From: Methanoregula sp.
Lineage (GTDB): Archaea; Halobacteriota; Methanomicrobia; Methanomicrobiales; Methanospirillaceae
Direction: 5' to 3'
Assembly: GCA_028711405.1 (NCBI GenBank)
Contig: JAQTSH010000111.1
Location: 1 to 5,756 of the forward strand
DNA: 5,756 nucleotides
The position numbers were made by a program, and so were the translations under genes. The notes below the pieces were generated by a model, which did not search any database, was not told the DNA's origin, and saw nothing but the letters and a program-made list of their open reading frames with translations. Below are positions 5,099 to 5,756 of the stretch, in pieces (position 1 is the first letter of the stretch; each line of letters starts with the position of its first letter).

Positions 5099-5106
5099 AT
5101 ATACAA
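5099..5106 (-). promoter_or_regulatory. TATA box of the HTH regulator gene
   Basis: On the minus strand TTGTATAT is centred about 28 bases before the ATG at 5074, predicting a transcription start only about 3 bases before the start codon, i.e. a near-leaderless mRNA. The GGGG at 5084-5081 could be read as a Shine-Dalgarno sequence, but it would then lie upstream of the transcript. Confidence 0.5.
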
Positions 5107-5417
5107 TATTGCGTCAACTATTTATTCTTATCTTAATGGTTCCTTTGACCAAAAGCCCTTTAAATTGGTTCTGGATGTTCCTTAAGAAGAGATCTATTCT
5201 GCTTACATTCTGCAAAAAAATGCGAATGGAATTCCCCCGGTTCCAGGTTGTGCCGGGAGTCCATTATGGGAGGTTGCCCTACCGTGACGGGATATTTTTT
5301 GCCGCAGGTTTCCGTTGCATCGTTCCCGTAGTCTGTGGCTCATACCCGTACCAGAATTTTTACCGGACTATCGCTTGATGCGCCCGTGTTCTGCTCACTA
5401 AAATTCAGCGGAGGGTT

Positions 5418-5455
5418 GGTTTTCCCTACATTCGGGGGGGGAAACCGGATTTTTT
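5418..5455 (+). terminator. Hairpin with T6, terminator-like
   Basis: GGTTT (5418-5422) pairs with AAACC (5442-5446), and CCC (5424-5426) with GGG (5439-5441) after a one-base bulge. T6 (5450-5455) follows closely. It would stop plus-strand transcription entering from upstream before the glyS promoter. No plus-strand gene is seen just upstream, which suggests an unnoticed transcript. The loop includes most of a G8 tract (5434-5441). Confidence 0.45.
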
Positions 5456-5534
5456 GCCTTGCCACCGTGATCGTTGTATTCCCCGCCCTGTCGTTTCCAT
5501 ATCCATGAGAGTCTTTTTGTCACCAGTCGTGCAA

Positions 5535-5542
5535 CTATATGA
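5535..5542 (+). promoter_or_regulatory. TATA box of glyS
   Basis: CTATATGA is centred about 28 bases before the ATG at 5567, giving a predicted leader of about 3 bases. No Shine-Dalgarno sequence stands at the right distance, consistent with leaderless initiation. Confidence 0.6.
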
Positions 5543-5566
5543 GAGTAAAGTATTTTCGTGATCCTT

Positions 5567-5756
5567 ATGAGCGATGTGTTTGAGAATGTGATGGATCTTG
5601 CGAAACGCCGTGGATTTATCTGGCAGACTTCTGAATGTTACGGTGCGGTCGCAGGGTTCATCGATTACGGTCCGCTTGGCGCGATGATGAAGCGGCGGAT
5701 CGAAGATATCTGGCGGAGTTTTTACGTCATCGAAGAAGGCTATTACGAGATCGAAT
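5567..5756 (+). CDS. glyS: Glycyl-tRNA synthetase, N-terminal part
   Basis: Partial: 63 codons before the window ends. The protein begins MSDVFENVMDLAKRRGFIWQ and continues with YGAVAGFIDYGPLGAMMKRRIEDIW, the hallmark N-terminus of the archaeal/eukaryotic alpha-2 type (class II) glycyl-tRNA synthetase. The G-x-x-D-Y-G-P-L-G stretch belongs to motif 1. The enzyme joins glycine to tRNA-Gly in the cytoplasm using ATP and is essential. The full protein is usually about 550-600 residues, so roughly a tenth is seen. The ATG at 5567 fits both the family start and the TATA box 28 bases upstream. It is divergent from the HTH gene and has its own promoter. Function is certain within the limits of the fragment; the symbol is the one usually used in archaea. 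Confidence 0.96.
   Translation, partial: MSDVFENVMDLAKRRGFIWQTSECYGAVAGFIDYGPLGAMMKRRIEDIWRSFYVIEEGYYEIE

Larger units (their letters stand above)
5075..5566. other. Divergent intergenic region between the HTH gene and glyS
   Basis: About 490 bases between divergent start codons. TATA boxes lie close to both ends (5099-5106 and 5535-5542). The middle has no supportable gene. It contains a T6 run near 5291-5296, a hairpin with a G8 tract and T6 at 5418-5455, and AT-rich sequence near 5110-5140 (CTATTTATTCTT) that could be another promoter on the plus strand. The length and the terminator-like hairpin leave room for an unrecognised small RNA. Confidence 0.5.

Noticed and set aside
4986..5378. 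Plus-strand frame of 130 codons between the HTH gene and glyS
   Set aside because: Its start lies antisense inside the HTH gene and its product has no coherent features.

Overview
The window looks like chromosomal DNA of a euryarchaeal methanogen, most likely Methanomicrobiales (Methanoregula or Methanospirillum type). This rests on the archaeal glycyl-tRNA synthetase start at the right edge, a stand-alone receiver of the type common in methanogens, a UPF0173 metallo-hydrolase, a helix-turn-helix protein resembling archaeal 'conditioned medium-induced protein 4', a propeller protein of the two-component-regulator type, and archaeal TATA boxes about 28 bases before start codons with almost no leader. 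The genus is an inference.

Layout: the 3' part of a beta-propeller gene runs to 710 (+). From 711 to 1504 there is no convincing gene, but inverted and direct repeats are dense. A single-domain response regulator sits at 1505-1945 (+). From 1946 to about 2570 there is again no gene, but there are hairpins, T-runs and two segments that look like small RNA genes. At about 2575-3104 (+) lies what I read as the 5' ribozyme part of a group II intron, with domain V/VI and the reverse transcriptase missing. It abuts a 62-codon minus-strand frame (3105-3293) that has a very good TATA box but ACG where a start codon should be.

The right half is conventional. A UPF0173 hydrolase (3461-4132, -) and a 202-residue double helix-turn-helix protein (4466-5074, -) are separated by a clear hairpin/T-run terminator on the minus strand. 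The start of glyS (5567 onwards, +) is divergent from them. About 490 bases lie between the last two start codons, and each gene has its own TATA box for a near-leaderless transcript.

The genes do not form one pathway. The left part pairs a sensor-like propeller with an orphan receiver, and no kinase is in view. The right part is housekeeping and regulatory. The gene-poor middle (711-1504 and 1946-3300) has collected mobile-element debris and structured repeats, and the least explained signals are there.
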